NCBI RefSeq assembly: GCF_036203305.1
Contig: NZ_CP108131.1
Span: forward strand, 1,488,001-1,552,000
Origin: Streptomyces sp. NBC_00190
GTDB lineage: Bacteria; Actinomycetota; Actinomycetes; Streptomycetales; Streptomycetaceae
Length of the DNA stretch: 64,000 bases
Direction of reading: 5' to 3'
Position 1 is the first letter of the stretch; every line of letters begins with the position of its first letter. Positions 17,251 to 27,201 of the stretch are shown here, piece by piece. Both the position numbers and the translations under genes were made by a program. Under the pieces are notes generated by a model, which worked only from the letters and a program-made list of their open reading frames with translations, was not told the DNA's origin and ran no database searches.

Positions 17251-17303
17251 GGCGCTCAGGAGCCGGTCGGGGCGCTCAGGAGGCGGTTCGCGGCGCTCAG
17301 GAG
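17251..17303. repeat. Three ~20-bp tandem copies spanning the ureF stop
   Basis: GGCGCTCAGGAG begins at 17251, 17271 and 17292 (periods 20 and 21). The copy at 17292 contains the real ureF stop codon (TCA, 17297-17299); the two others repeat it downstream. Confidence 0.75.
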
Positions 17304-17971
17304 GCGAAGAGGCGGACCGGCCAGTCGGCATGGACCTCTGCCGCGATCTCCAGCAGGGGCGAGGAGGTCGCGGGCAGGGCTTCCACGCCCTCAGTGAGGG
17401 CCCGTCGGGCGGCTTCGGCCGCCCGGGCCGCGACGGCGTCGAGTTCGGGGGCGAGACGGGCCAGGACCCCGCTCGCCTCGAAGGGGTCGAGGCCCAGCAG
17501 CCGCACGGTCGCGGTCGCGGGGCCGCCGACCGCCTCGTACGCCGCCACCTGCGCGGCGTCGGACGGCCCGAGCCCGGCCGCCCGGGCGGTGAGGCCGAGC
17601 ACGACGGGCTGGTGGGCGCCGCGCGGGAACGCGGCGGCCAGCGCCTCCAGTTCGGGGCCGGGCCAGGTGGCCCGGGCGGCCCGCAGCAGCTGGCGGCCCA
17701 GCCGCCGTGCGGCGGTGCGCAGGGCGGGCGAGGGGGTTCGCGCGTCGGCCGCGGCGTCGAGCTCCGCCGGATCGATCCCGAGGGCGGCGGCCGCGGCGAG
17801 CGCGGCGGCGGTGAGTCCGGCGGTGTGCAGCCGGCCCCGGCAGAAGTCCTCCAGGGTGGCGGCGTCGTGGATCCGGCCGGCCTTGCAGGCCGCCTCGGCC
17901 CCGCCGGAGTGCGCGTGGCCCCCGGCGGGGAAGCGGCCGTCGGCGAGGACGAGCAGCGCGGCGAGGCTCAT
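17297..17971 (-). CDS. ureF: Urease accessory protein UreF
   Basis: 224 aa, all-helical. LLVLADGRFPAGGHAHSGGAEA at the N-terminus is the family signature. It bridges UreD and UreG on urease and gates GTPase activity. Starts 16 bp after the ureC stop. The 3' end is tandemly duplicated beyond the stop codon. Confidence 0.92.
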   Translation of the reverse strand: MSLAALLVLADGRFPAGGHAHSGGAEAACKAGRIHDAATLEDFCRGRLHTAGLTAAALAAAAALGIDPAELDAAADARTPSPALRTAARRLGRQLLRAARATWPGPELEALAAAFPRGAHQPVVLGLTARAAGLGPSDAAQVAAYEAVGGPATATVRLLGLDPFEASGVLARLAPELDAVAARAAEAARRALTEGVEALPATSSPLLEIAAEVHADWPVRLFAS

Positions 17972-17987
17972 CGGAAGAGACCTTCCA

Positions 17988-19709
17988 TCAGAAGAGGAAG
18001 TATCTCTGGGCCATGGGCAGTTCGGCCGCCGGCGCGGGTTCCACGGCCTCGCCGTCGATGGTGACCGTGAAGGTGTCGGCGTCCACCTCTACCCGGGGCA
18101 TGGCGTCGTTGTTGCGCATGTCCGCCTTGCCGACCTTGCGGGTGTTCTCGATGGCCACGAAGGCCTTGCCGAGGCCGAGCCGGTCGGGCAGTCCGTCGTC
18201 GAGCGCGGCCTGCGCGGTGAAGTTCAGCGAGTTCAGGGCGGGCGCACGGCCGTGGCTGCCGAACATCGGGCGGGGCAGCACCGGCTGCGGGGTCGGGATG
18301 GAGGCGTTGGCGTCGCCCATCTGCGCGTAGGCGATCTGGCCGCCCTTGATGACCAGTTCGGGCTTGACCCCGAAGAACGCGGGGCTCCACAGCACCAGGT
18401 CGGCGAGTTTGCCGGTCTCGACGGAGCCGATCTCACGGGCCAGCCCCTGGGCGACGGCGGGGTTGATCGTGTACTTGGCGACGTAGCGACGGGCGCGGTG
18501 GTTGTCGGCGGGGCCGTCGCCGGGGAGGAAGCCGCGCCGCTTCTTCATCACGTGGGCGGTCTGCCAGGTGCGCAGGACGACCTCGCCGACCCGGCCCATG
18601 GCCTGGGAGTCGGAGGAGATGATCGAGATGGCTCCGAGGTCGTGCAGGACGTCCTCGGCGGCGATGGTCGAGGGCCGGATCCGGGACTCGGCGAAGGCGA
18701 GGTCCTCGGGGACGGCCGGGTTGAGGTGGTGGCAGACCATCAGCATGTCGAGGTGTTCCTCGGCGGTGTTGACGGTGTGCGGCCGGGTGGGGTTGGTGGA
18801 GCTCGGCAGTATGTTGGGCTCGGAGACCACGGTGATGATGTCGGGGGCGTGACCGCCGCCCGCGCCCTCGGTGTGGTACGAGTGGATGGTCCGCCCGGCG
18901 ATGGCGGCGAGCGTGTCGCCGACGAATCCGGCCTCGTTGAGGGTGTCCGTGTGGATGGCGACCTGGGCGCCGGTCTCGTCACAGACGCTCAGGCAGGCGT
19001 CGATGACGGCGGGGGTGGATCCCCAGTCCTCGTGGATCTTGAAGCCGAGGGCTCCGCCGCGCAGCTGGGAGTGCATGGCCTCGCGGGACATGGTGTTGCC
19101 CTTGCCGAGGAGGCCGATGTTGACGGGGTAGGCCTCCAGCGCCGCGAACATCCGGGCCAGGTGCCAGGGTCCGGGAGTGACGGTGGTGGCCTTGGTGCCC
19201 TCGGCCGGTCCGGTGCCGCCGCCGACCAGGGTGGTGATGCCGGAGGCCAGGGCCTCGTCGATGACCGTCGGCGAGATGAAGTGCACGTGGGCGTCGATGG
19301 CCCCGGCCGTGACGATCTTCCCGTTGCCCGCGATGATCTCGGTCTCGGGGCCGATGACGAGGGCCCGGTCCACCCCGTCCATGGTGTCGGGATTGCCGGC
19401 CTTGCCGATGCCGCAGATCCGGCCGTCGCGGAGGCCGACGTCGGCCTTGACGATGCCCCAGTGGTCGAGCACGACCACCCCGGTGATCACGGTGTCGGGC
19501 GCGCCCTCGGCCCGGGTGGTGCGGGCCTGTCCCATGGATTCGCGGATCACCTTGCCGCCGCCGAAGACGGCCTCGTCGCCGGCCCGTCCGGGGCCGCCGC
19601 TGAGGTCCTGCTCGATCTCGACGAAGAGGTCGGTGTCGGCCAGCCGGATCCGGTCACCCGTCGTCGGCCCGAAAAGGTCGGCGTACACCTGGCGGGAGAG
19701 CTCAGCCAT
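17988..19709 (-). CDS. ureC: Urease alpha subunit
   Basis: 573 aa, full length. Nickel ligands His141 and His143 (DAHVHF), the lysine to be carbamylated (Lys224 in GFKIHEDWG), His253 and His279, and Asp367 (SSDSQ); catalytic flap His327 in MVCHHLN. Hydrolyses urea to ammonia and carbamate in the cytoplasm. Overlaps ureB by 8 bp. Confidence 0.98.
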   Translation of the reverse strand: MAELSRQVYADLFGPTTGDRIRLADTDLFVEIEQDLSGGPGRAGDEAVFGGGKVIRESMGQARTTRAEGAPDTVITGVVVLDHWGIVKADVGLRDGRICGIGKAGNPDTMDGVDRALVIGPETEIIAGNGKIVTAGAIDAHVHFISPTVIDEALASGITTLVGGGTGPAEGTKATTVTPGPWHLARMFAALEAYPVNIGLLGKGNTMSREAMHSQLRGGALGFKIHEDWGSTPAVIDACLSVCDETGAQVAIHTDTLNEAGFVGDTLAAIAGRTIHSYHTEGAGGGHAPDIITVVSEPNILPSSTNPTRPHTVNTAEEHLDMLMVCHHLNPAVPEDLAFAESRIRPSTIAAEDVLHDLGAISIISSDSQAMGRVGEVVLRTWQTAHVMKKRRGFLPGDGPADNHRARRYVAKYTINPAVAQGLAREIGSVETGKLADLVLWSPAFFGVKPELVIKGGQIAYAQMGDANASIPTPQPVLPRPMFGSHGRAPALNSLNFTAQAALDDGLPDRLGLGKAFVAIENTRKVGKADMRNNDAMPRVEVDADTFTVTIDGEAVEPAPAAELPMAQRYFLF

Positions 19710-20013
19710 CGAGCGGCCCTCCGGTCTCCCCGCGCAGTCCCGGTACGGTGCGCGAGCCCGCGAGCGGTACGAGTTCCACCGCGACCGGGATGCCCGGCTC
19801 GAAGCGCACGGCGGTGCCGGCGGCGATGTTGAGCCGCAGTCCGCGGGCGGCGCGGCGGTCGAAGTCGAGGCCGGGGTTGGCCTCGGCGAAGTGGTAGTGG
19901 GAGCCGACCTGGACGGGCCGGTCGGCGGCGTTGAGCACGGTGAGGCGGGTGACGGGGCGGCCCTCGTTGAGGAGCACCGGGCCGTCCCCGTAGGCGATTT
20001 CGCCGGGGATCAT
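19702..20013 (-). CDS. ureB: Urease beta subunit
   Basis: 103 aa. [19 protein letters not shown] and [19 protein letters not shown] are the family signatures. Separate beta and gamma chains are the usual actinobacterial arrangement. Last 8 bp overlap ureC, so translation is probably coupled. Confidence 0.97.
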   Translation of the reverse strand: MIPGEIAYGDGPVLLNEGRPVTRLTVLNAADRPVQVGSHYHFAEANPGLDFDRRAARGLRLNIAAGTAVRFEPGIPVAVELVPLAGSRTVPGLRGETGGPLDG

Positions 20014-20027
20014 GCGGGCACTCCCCT

Positions 20028-20330
<303 letters not shown>

Positions 20331-20342
20331 AGGTATCACCAA

Positions 20343-20645
20343 GCTTCCGGGACAAGATCAACAGCGCGCCGGGGCGACCCTACTGGCCGTCAACACTTTG
20401 TTGACCTGCGCATATCCGAGCCAAGCGTGTCTTGCCCAACACAGGGAAAGGCTTTCCGTCCCGACCACCGCAGCTTTACCGGATCATGGGCGGTGATTGG
20501 CGGACGAACGTGGCGCCACGCTAGGCGCCGCGCTTTTCCGTTGCGTTAACCCACGTTTCGGGAAGGCACCCGGTTCATCCCACGGGCCCCCGGATCCTGA
20601 TTCCGTATACGGCTGCGACTGCGACTGCGGCTGCGGTCGCGGAAC
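20343..20645. other. Intergenic region between ureA and the ATP-binding protein gene
   Basis: No gene is supported. It holds the ure promoter candidate, a 12-bp perfect palindrome CGTGGCGCCACG (20509-20520) and, near the end, an imperfect GACTGC/GGCTGC run on the plus strand (about 20610-20638). Confidence 0.5.
20377..20405 (-). promoter_or_regulatory. Urease promoter candidate with operator
   Basis: On the minus strand, TAGGGT (20377-20382) could be a -10 box about 47 bp before the ureA start. Just upstream, GTCAAC-acttt-GTTGAC (20389-20405) is a perfect 6-bp inverted repeat lying over the spacer and -35 region, where a repressor would act. No regulator is adjacent. Confidence 0.4.
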
Positions 20646-21095
20646 TCAGCAGCCCGTGACACTCCTGGCCGGGGCCCCGGCCGTCCAGGGCAGCGCGATC
20701 CAGACCGTCTTGCCCCCGTCCTCGGTGGGGGTGACCGAGAGCCGGCCGCCCGCTTCCGCGGTGAGCCAGCGGATGATGACCATGCCCCGGCCGTTGTCCT
20801 GCTGGACCGCCGCCGGGAGCCGCTTGGGCCAGCGCGGGTGGCTGTCGGTCACGCCGACGCGCAGCCATTCCTCGCGCTCCAGCCGGACGTCGACGGTGAA
20901 GGTGGGCGACTGGCCGAACGTGTGCTGCACGGCGTTGGTGGCGAGCTCCGAGACGATCAGCCGGACGCTGTCCGCGGTCTCGGTGTCGTCGGGCAGTCCC
21001 CATTCGCCCAGCACCTCCGCGACGTAGCGGCGGGCGGTGGCGACCGAGGCGGGATCGCTCGGCAGAGTGACGGATGCTTCCTGGTGGTCTGCCAT
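20646..21095 (-). CDS. Anti-sigma-like ATP-binding protein (HATPase_c_2)
   Basis: 149 aa. ATG at 21095 with AAGGGA upstream. N box VSELATNAVQHTF, then VTDSHPRWPKRLPA and G box NGRGMVIIRWLTAEAGG, then GGKTVWIALPW. This is the small GHKL kinase family related to SpoIIAB/RsbW, very numerous in streptomycetes. Divergent from an XRE/DUF397 pair; such trios (whiJ/abaA-like) influence development and antibiotic production in S. coelicolor. The target is unknown. Confidence 0.88.
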   Translation of the reverse strand: MADHQEASVTLPSDPASVATARRYVAEVLGEWGLPDDTETADSVRLIVSELATNAVQHTFGQSPTFTVDVRLEREEWLRVGVTDSHPRWPKRLPAAVQQDNGRGMVIIRWLTAEAGGRLSVTPTEDGGKTVWIALPWTAGAPARSVTGC

Positions 21096-21191
21096 GGCGA
21101 CGGTCCCTTTCCCACCGGGGTCGAGCCGCCCCGGATCTGCGCTGGACGCCAGAGTGCCACCCATCGTGCCGCCGTTTGCGCCGATCCCCCA

Positions 21192-21207
21192 AGATATGCA
21201 TATATCT
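21192..21207. promoter_or_regulatory. AT-rich near-palindrome in divergent promoter
   Basis: AGATATGCATATATCT with a perfect 10-bp core ATATGCATAT (21194-21203), striking in this GC-rich DNA. It lies between the divergent ATP-binding and XRE genes. Confidence 0.45.
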
Positions 21208-21292
21208 GTCGCTCAATGCGGTGAACTCTGCTACGGAAGAGCGTATTTGGACGGCAGACTGGTGCGAGCTGTGCCGGTGGAAGGAGGCGGGT

Positions 21293-22177
21293 ATGCAGCA
21301 TGGTCCCGCGGTGCGTCGGCGCAAGCTCGGCGAGGAACTGCGCGCCCTGCGCGACCGGACCGGTCTCACCAGCGGTGAGGCCGCCCGGATCGTGGGATGG
21401 CACCAGTCGAAGATCAGCCGCATCGAGACGGGGCGCAGCGGGGTCAAGCCGGAGGACATCCGCCTGCTCCTCGACGCCTACGGGGAGCTCGTGAGCCCGG
21501 AGCAGCGCGCGCTGCTGGAGGCACTGTCGGCCTCGGCGGCCGGCCCGGGCCCCGGGGCCGACACCGGGCGGGGCCGCCAGTGGTGGCACGACTACCGGGG
21601 GCTGCTGCCGCAGGAGTACCGGGACTTCATCAGCCTGGAGGCGGGCGCCCGGGCGGCGCGCACGGTGGAACTGTCCGTGGTTCCCGGGCTGTTGCAGACA
21701 CCGGAGTACGCGCGGGCGGTCACGCGGGCCGCGCTGGGCGGGCTGCCGGAGCCGAAGGTGGACGCGCTGGTCGACGTACGGCTGGCACGGCAGGCGGTGC
21801 TGCGGGCCGATCCGCCGCTGGAGCTGAGCGCCGTACTGGACGAGGCGGTGCTGCGTCGGCAGATCGGCGGACCCGGGGTGATGGCGGAGCAGCTGAGACA
21901 CCTGGTGCAGGTGGGGCGGCTGCCTCAAGTTCGGCTACAGGTGCTGCCGTTCAGCGTGGGGGGTCATCTCGGCCTCACCGGACCGTTCGTCATCTTCTCA
22001 TTTCCGAACATCGCCGATCTGGATGTGGTGGTACTCGACCATTTGACGAGTAGCCTCTATCTGGAGCGGAAGGAAGACCTTGAGGCGTACAGCGCCGCGT
22101 TCCGTGCCATTCAGGCGCACGCCCTCCCGCCCCAGGACTCGTCGGATCTCATCAGCTCACTTGCTGACGACGCGTAA
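21293..22177 (+). CDS. XRE-family regulator with DUF5753
   Basis: 294 aa. ATG at 21293 with AAGGAGG at ideal distance. Residues about 8-65 are the helix-turn-helix (GEELRALRDRTGLTSGEAAR, WHQSKISRIETGRSGV). The rest is the DUF5753 domain, with VPGLLQTPEYARAV, VRLARQAVL, EAVLRRQIGG and LPFSVGGHLGLTGPFVIFSF. It sits 12 bp before a DUF397 gene. WhiJ is the best known relative; such proteins bind promoters and are thought to be released by their DUF397 partner. Confidence 0.93.
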   Translation: MQHGPAVRRRKLGEELRALRDRTGLTSGEAARIVGWHQSKISRIETGRSGVKPEDIRLLLDAYGELVSPEQRALLEALSASAAGPGPGADTGRGRQWWHDYRGLLPQEYRDFISLEAGARAARTVELSVVPGLLQTPEYARAVTRAALGGLPEPKVDALVDVRLARQAVLRADPPLELSAVLDEAVLRRQIGGPGVMAEQLRHLVQVGRLPQVRLQVLPFSVGGHLGLTGPFVIFSFPNIADLDVVVLDHLTSSLYLERKEDLEAYSAAFRAIQAHALPPQDSSDLISSLADDA

Positions 22178-22189
22178 GGAGGCACCCCC

Positions 22190-22411
22190 GTGTCCGCAAC
22201 CCCCTTATCCACCAGCGGACTTCTGATCAGCGCGCGATGGCGGCGGAGCAGCCGCAGTACCGGAATGAACAACTGCGTGGAAGCGGCCGTCCTCGGTGGC
22301 GGCCTGCTGGCCGTCCGCGACTCCAAGCGGACGGACGGCCCGGCCGTGCTCTTCACCGGGCCGGCCTGGGACGGTTTCCTCGTCAAGGTCCGGGCGGACC
22401 TGCTCCCGTAA
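22190..22411 (+). CDS. DUF397 protein
   Basis: 73 aa from GTG; AAGGAGG overlaps the stop region of the XRE gene, so translation is coupled. Diagnostic features: ARWRRSSRSTGMNNCVEAA, VRDSKRTDGPAVLFTGPAWDGFL. Small partner of XRE-DUF5753 regulators (BldB and WhiJ-associated proteins are related). Confidence 0.92.
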   Translation: MSATPLSTSGLLISARWRRSSRSTGMNNCVEAAVLGGGLLAVRDSKRTDGPAVLFTGPAWDGFLVKVRADLLP

Positions 22412-22417
22412 CGCCGC

Positions 22418-23590
22418 CTACCGGTCCGTGGCTCCGGCGGGTGCGGTCGCAAGGATCGTCCCCACAGCCCGGTCGATCTCGTCCCCCGTGAGATCGGCCC
22501 GTGCGGTCAGCCGCAGCCGGGAGATACCGTCCGGCACGGACGGCGGCCGGAAGCACCCCACGGACAGACCCGCCTCGCGGCAGTCGGCGGCCCAGCGCAG
22601 TGCCGCCGAAGCCGACGGGGCCCGTACCGACACCACGGCCGCGTCCGGCCGGGCCGCGGTCAGGCCGGACGCGGTGAGCCGCTCGTACAGCTGGGCGGCC
22701 ACCTCGCGGGCGCGGGCGGCTCGTTCCGGTTCCCGCTGGAGCAGGCGCAGGCTCGCCAGGGCCGCGCCCGCGGCGGCCGGGGCCAGCCCGGTGTCGAAGA
22801 TGAAGGTCCGCGCCGTGTTGATCAGGTGCCGGATCACCTTGGCCGGGCCGAGTACGGCCCCGCCCTGGCTGCCCATCGACTTCGAGAGGGTGAGGGTGGC
22901 GACCACACCGGGCGCGCCCGCGAGTCCGGCGGCGTGCAGCGCGCCGCGGCCGCCCTCCCCCAGCACGCCCAGGCCGTGCGCGTCGTCCACGACCAGGGCC
23001 GCGCCCTCCTCCCGGCAGGCGGCTGCGTAGCCGGCCAGCGGTGCGGCGTCCCCGTCCACGGAGAACACCGAGTCGGTGACCAGCAGCGCCCGGCCCTCGT
23101 GCGCGGCGAGCGTCTTGCGCGCGGAGTCCGGGTCGGAGTGCGGGATCACGGCGATCTCGGCGCGCGAGAGACGGCAGCCGTCCACGATCGAGGCGTGGTT
23201 CCCCGCGTCGGAGGCGACCAGCGTGCCCCGGTCGCTGAGCGCGGTGACCGCGGCGAGGTTGGCCGCGTACCCGGAGGAGAGGACGAGCGCGGCCTCGAAT
23301 CCGCAGAAGGCGGCGAGCTCCCGCTCGAGCTCCGCATGAAGCTCGGTCGTGCCCGTCACGAGGCGGGAACCGGTGGCTCCGCCTCCCCATCGCCCAGCCG
23401 CGTCCCGTGCGCCCCGGACGGTCTCGGGGTGCCGGGTCAGACCGAGGTAGTCGTTGCTCGCGAGGTCCAGCAGCGGCGACGACTCCGGTCGCGGGCGCAG
23501 CGTACGGACCAGTCCGGCCTGTTCACGGGCGCTCTCCGCGGCATCGATCCAGGAGAAGACATCCACGGGATCGGGAGTGTGCTGGGGCAT
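22418..23590 (-). CDS. bioF: 8-amino-7-oxononanoate synthase
   Basis: 390 aa. PLP-dependent alpha-oxoamine synthase: [10 protein letters not shown], the Gly-rich [12 protein letters not shown], substrate-site [25 protein letters not shown], and PLP lysine Lys237 in [11 protein letters not shown]. Condenses pimeloyl-thioester with alanine. ATG at 23590 with GAGGA upstream; divergent from bioBAD. Its 3' end nearly abuts the DUF397 stop (convergent). Confidence 0.94.
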   Translation of the reverse strand: MPQHTPDPVDVFSWIDAAESAREQAGLVRTLRPRPESSPLLDLASNDYLGLTRHPETVRGARDAAGRWGGGATGSRLVTGTTELHAELERELAAFCGFEAALVLSSGYAANLAAVTALSDRGTLVASDAGNHASIVDGCRLSRAEIAVIPHSDPDSARKTLAAHEGRALLVTDSVFSVDGDAAPLAGYAAACREEGAALVVDDAHGLGVLGEGGRGALHAAGLAGAPGVVATLTLSKSMGSQGGAVLGPAKVIRHLINTARTFIFDTGLAPAAAGAALASLRLLQREPERAARAREVAAQLYERLTASGLTAARPDAAVVSVRAPSASAALRWAADCREAGLSVGCFRPPSVPDGISRLRLTARADLTGDEIDRAVGTILATAPAGATDR

Positions 23591-23660
23591 CGGCAGGTCC
23601 TCGTGTTTTGTCGGCAGTCCACAGACCTGCCCGACCCTAGCTGCCGTGACTCCTGTGTCA

Positions 23661-23682
23661 GGTGTGGTGATACACACACACC
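23661..23682. promoter_or_regulatory. Inverted repeat between bioF and bioB
   Basis: GGTGTG and CACACC arms separated by 10 nt, in the 156-bp divergent bio promoter region. Candidate site for a biotin regulator; none is encoded nearby. Confidence 0.3.
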
Positions 23683-23746
23683 CATCCGGCCATGTTGTGC
23701 GATCTCTCCTTGGCCGGGAGTGGTCGTGTGGGACAGGATCGGATTC

Positions 23747-24994
23747 ATGGACCTGCTGAACACCCTGGTGGACAAGGGGCTGCGGCGCGAGCTGCCGACC
23801 CGCGAAGAAGCGCTCGCCGTACTGGCGACTTCCGACGACGAACTGCTCGACGTGGTGGCCGCTGCCGGCAAGGTGCGCCGCCAGTGGTTCGGGCGTCGGG
23901 TGAAGCTGAACTACCTGGTCAATCTGAAGTCGGGCCTGTGCCCGGAGGACTGCTCCTACTGTTCCCAGCGCCTGGGCTCCAAGGCCGAGATCCTCAAGTA
24001 CACGTGGCTGAAGCCGGAGGAGGCCTCTCAGGCCGCGGCCGCCGGTGTCGCGGGCGGGGCGAAGCGGGTCTGCCTGGTCGCGAGCGGCCGCGGGCCGACG
24101 GACCGGGACGTGGACCGCGTCGGCAAGACGATCGCCGCGATCAAGGAGCAGAACGAGGGCATCGAGGTCTGCGCCTGCCTGGGCCTGCTCTCCGACGGCC
24201 AGGCCGAGCGGCTGCGCGACGCGGGCGCGGACGCCTACAACCACAACCTCAACACCTCCGAGGCCACGTACGGGCAGATCACCAAGACCCACACCTACGC
24301 GGACCGGGTCGACACGGTGCAAAAGGCGCACGCCGCCGGCCTGTCGGCCTGCTCCGGTCTGATCGCGGGCATGGGCGAGAGCGACGAGGACCTCGTCGAC
24401 GTCGTCTACTCGCTGCGCGAGCTGGACTCGGATTCGGTGCCGGTCAACTTCCTGATCCCGTTCGAGGGCACCCCGCTCGCCAAGGAGTGGAACCTCACCC
24501 CGCAGCGCGCCCTGCGGATCCTCGCGATGGTCCGGTTCGTCTGCCCCGACGTCGAGGTCCGCCTCGCGGGCGGCCGCGAGGTGCACCTGCGCTCGATGCA
24601 GCCGCTGGCCCTGCACATCGTCAACTCGATCTTCCTCGGCGACTACCTCACCAGTGAGGGCCAGGCCGGCCAGGTCGACCTCGACATGATCGCGGACGCC
24701 GGTTTCGAGGTGGAGGGCGCCGGTACGTCGACCCTGCCCGCGCACCGCTCCGACGTGGCGGCCGCGGCCACCGGCGGAGGCTGCGGTTCGCACTCCAGTG
24801 CCGCCTCGGTCTGCGGCTCGGCCGGTTCCGCCGACCCCGCCGGGGACGCCGGCTGCGGCTCGGCCTGCGGCGGTTGCTCCGGTCACGCGCACGCGGCGCC
24901 CGTGGCGGCGCAGGCGGATGCCGGTGAGGTCCGCTCGGACCTGGTGGCGGTGCGCCGCCGCGGAGCGGGGACGGACATCGCCCCCAATGCCTGA
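23747..24994 (+). CDS. bioB: Biotin synthase with Cys/Gly/His-rich C-terminal tail
   Basis: 415 aa. Radical-SAM motif CPEDCSYC with Cys65, Cys69, Cys72, then the TIM barrel ([48 protein letters not shown]). It inserts sulfur into dethiobiotin using a [4Fe-4S] and a sacrificial auxiliary cluster. Residues about 340-415 extend past the usual 330-350 and hold five Cys and three His in Gly/Ala/Ser ([34 protein letters not shown]), which looks like a metal or cluster-binding tail. Overlaps bioA by 8 bp. Confidence 0.95.
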   Translation: MDLLNTLVDKGLRRELPTREEALAVLATSDDELLDVVAAAGKVRRQWFGRRVKLNYLVNLKSGLCPEDCSYCSQRLGSKAEILKYTWLKPEEASQAAAAGVAGGAKRVCLVASGRGPTDRDVDRVGKTIAAIKEQNEGIEVCACLGLLSDGQAERLRDAGADAYNHNLNTSEATYGQITKTHTYADRVDTVQKAHAAGLSACSGLIAGMGESDEDLVDVVYSLRELDSDSVPVNFLIPFEGTPLAKEWNLTPQRALRILAMVRFVCPDVEVRLAGGREVHLRSMQPLALHIVNSIFLGDYLTSEGQAGQVDLDMIADAGFEVEGAGTSTLPAHRSDVAAAATGGGCGSHSSAASVCGSAGSADPAGDAGCGSACGGCSGHAHAAPVAAQADAGEVRSDLVAVRRRGAGTDIAPNA

Positions 24995-26309
24995 TCAGAT
25001 CCGGCCTCCGTCGTCCGGCGCGGAACTGCTCGCGCTGGACCGGCAGCACGTCTGGCACCCGTACGGCCCGATGCCCGGCCGACAGGAGCCGCTGGTCATC
25101 GCCTCCGCCTCGGGGGTACGGCTGCGGCTCGCCGACCCGTCCCAGGGACAGGGCCACGACGAGCTGGTCGACGGCATGTCCTCCTGGTGGTCGGCGATCC
25201 ACGGCTACAACCACCCGGTGCTGAACGAGGCCGCGACCGCGCAGCTGGGCCTCATGTCACACGTGATGTTCGGGGGGCTCACCCATGAGCCCGCCGTCCG
25301 GCTCGCCGCGAAGCTCGTCGAGATCACCCCGCCGGGACTGGAGCACGTCTTCCTCTGCGACTCGGGCTCGGTGTCCGTCGAGGTCGCGGTCAAGATGTGC
25401 CTGCAGTACTGGCGTTCACTCGGGCGGACGGGCAAGACCCGGCTGCTGACCTGGCGCGGCGGCTACCACGGGGACACCTGGCAGCCGATGGCAGTCTGCG
25501 ACCCCCAGGGCGGCATGCACGAGCTGTGGCAGGGTCACCTGCCGCGGCAGGTCTTCGCGGACGCGCCGCCCGACGGCTTCGACGCCCCGGTGGACCCGGC
25601 GTACGCCGACCACCTGCGCTCCCTGATCGCCGCGCACGCCGACGAGCTGGCCGCCGTCATCGTGGAGCCGGTGGTGCAGGGAGCGGGCGGCATGCGCTTC
25701 CACAACCCGGGCTACCTGCGGGTGCTGCGCGAGTTGTGCGACGAGTACGGCGTGCTCCTCATCCTCGACGAGATCGCGACGGGCTTCGGCCGCACCGGAG
25801 CGCTCTTCGCCGCGGACCACGCGGGGATCACCCCGGACGTGATGTGCCTGGGCAAGTCGCTGACGGGCGGTTACCTCACGCTGGCGGCGACCCTGTGCAC
25901 GGCCCGGGTCGCCGACGGCATCTCCCAGGGCGAGGTGCCGGTGCTGGCGCACGGGCCGACCTTCATGGGCAACCCCCTGGCGACGGCCGTGGCGCTGGCC
26001 TCGGTCGAGCTGCTGCTCGGCCAGGACTGGGCGACCGAGGTCAAGCGGATCGAGGCGGGCCTGCGCGAAGGCCTGGCGGCCGCGGCCGGGCAGCCCGGCG
26101 TACGGGACGTACGGGTCCTCGGCGCGATCGGCGTGGTGCAGCTGGACCACGAGGTCGACGTGGAGGCCGCCACCAGGGCGGCGGTGCGCGAGGGCGTGTG
26201 GGTGCGGCCCTTCCGGGACCTGATCTACGTGATGCCGCCGTTCGTCACGGGCGACACCGATGTGGCCCGGATCTGCCGCGCTGTGGTCGCGGCGGCGCAG
26301 GAAGGCTGA
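24987..26309 (+). CDS. bioA: Adenosylmethionine-8-amino-7-oxononanoate aminotransferase
   Basis: 440 aa. Start ATG lies within the last codons of bioB. Class III aminotransferase: [25 protein letters not shown] (substrate Trp/Tyr), [41 protein letters not shown] and PLP lysine Lys290 in [10 protein letters not shown], then [11 protein letters not shown]. Converts 8-amino-7-oxononanoate to 7,8-diaminononanoate with SAM as amino donor. Confidence 0.96.
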   Translation: MPDQIRPPSSGAELLALDRQHVWHPYGPMPGRQEPLVIASASGVRLRLADPSQGQGHDELVDGMSSWWSAIHGYNHPVLNEAATAQLGLMSHVMFGGLTHEPAVRLAAKLVEITPPGLEHVFLCDSGSVSVEVAVKMCLQYWRSLGRTGKTRLLTWRGGYHGDTWQPMAVCDPQGGMHELWQGHLPRQVFADAPPDGFDAPVDPAYADHLRSLIAAHADELAAVIVEPVVQGAGGMRFHNPGYLRVLRELCDEYGVLLILDEIATGFGRTGALFAADHAGITPDVMCLGKSLTGGYLTLAATLCTARVADGISQGEVPVLAHGPTFMGNPLATAVALASVELLLGQDWATEVKRIEAGLREGLAAAAGQPGVRDVRVLGAIGVVQLDHEVDVEAATRAAVREGVWVRPFRDLIYVMPPFVTGDTDVARICRAVVAAAQEG

Positions 26310-26319
26310 GAAGACCGAC

Positions 26320-27081
26320 ATGTCCGTAGTGATCGTGTCCGGCACGGGCACGGAGATCGGCAAGACCGTCGTCACGGCGGCGATCGCGGCCGCCGCGGTG
26401 GCGGCCGGCCGCTCGGTGGCGGTGCTCAAGCCCGCCCAGACGGGCGTGGGCCCGGCCGAACCGGGGGACGCCGCGGAGGTGGTCCGGCTGGCCGGCTCCT
26501 CCGTCACGGCGGTGGAACTGGCACGCTATCCGGAGCCGTTGGCCCCGGACACGGCAGCGCGTCGCGCGGGCCTGCCCACGGTCTCCCCGGCCGCCGTCGC
26601 GGAGGCGGCGAACCGGCTCGCCCTCTCCCACGACCTGGTCCTGGTGGAGGGCGCGGGCGGGCTGCTCGTCCGCTTCGACGAGGAGGGCCACACCCTGGCC
26701 GACGCGGCAGGTCTGCTCGGCGCCCCGACCCTGCTCGTCACCCCGGCGGGACTGGGCACCCTCAACTCCACCACCCTGTCAGCGGAAGCCCTGCGGGCCC
26801 GGGGCCTGACCGCGCTGGGCGTGGTGGTCGGCAGCTGGCCGGCCGCCCCGGACCTGGCCTCCCGCTGCAATCTGGCGGACCTCCCGAAGTCCTCGGGCCT
26901 CCCCCTGCTGGGCGCGGTCCCGGCAGGCTCGGGCGCCCTCCCCCCACCCCGGTTCCGCACCGCGGCTCCGACCTGGCTCTCCCCCACCCTCGCGGGCACG
27001 TGGTCCCCGGAACCCTTCCTGGCCACCTGGGCCCCGTCGGCCTTCGCCCTGACCGCGCCAGCCGGCCCAGCCGGCGATTGA
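26320..27081 (+). CDS. bioD: Dethiobiotin synthetase
   Basis: 253 aa. ATG at 26320, 10 bp after the bioA stop. P-loop GTGTEIGKT, LKPAQTGV and EGAGGLLVRFDEEG are the family motifs. ATP-dependent closure of the ureido ring to make dethiobiotin. The C-terminal 30 residues (PTLAGTWSPEPFLATW...) extend past the core. Last gene of bioBAD; a long hairpin begins at its stop codon. Confidence 0.94.
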   Translation: MSVVIVSGTGTEIGKTVVTAAIAAAAVAAGRSVAVLKPAQTGVGPAEPGDAAEVVRLAGSSVTAVELARYPEPLAPDTAARRAGLPTVSPAAVAEAANRLALSHDLVLVEGAGGLLVRFDEEGHTLADAAGLLGAPTLLVTPAGLGTLNSTTLSAEALRARGLTALGVVVGSWPAAPDLASRCNLADLPKSSGLPLLGAVPAGSGALPPPRFRTAAPTWLSPTLAGTWSPEPFLATWAPSAFALTAPAGPAGD

Positions 27082-27082
27082 G

Positions 27083-27119
27083 AGGGGTGTCCCCCGGACG
27101 GGGTCCGGGGGACACCCCT
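27083..27119. terminator. Strong hairpin terminator after bioD
   Basis: 17-bp perfect stem (27083-27099 with 27103-27119) and a 3-nt loop, starting 2 bp after the bioD stop. The arm includes GGGGTGTCCCCCGGAC. No U tract. Confidence 0.85.
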
Positions 27120-27201
27120 CCACACCTGAAGGGTGAGCGCGAGCGAACGGGGCACGCTGGGAGTACGGCTACGTACGCCACCCCCGCGCCGGAGGTCCGC
27201 C

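Noticed and set aside
16674..19832. Long plus-strand open frame of about 1050 codons over the urease genes
   Set aside because: It is antisense to ureG, ureF and ureC, which carry all catalytic motifs. GC-rich third positions keep the opposite frame open; there is no ribosome site or recognisable domain.
20600..20640. GACTGC/GGCTGC run as a functional satellite
   Set aside because: It is only a few imperfect units in intergenic DNA, typical of GC-rich slippage.
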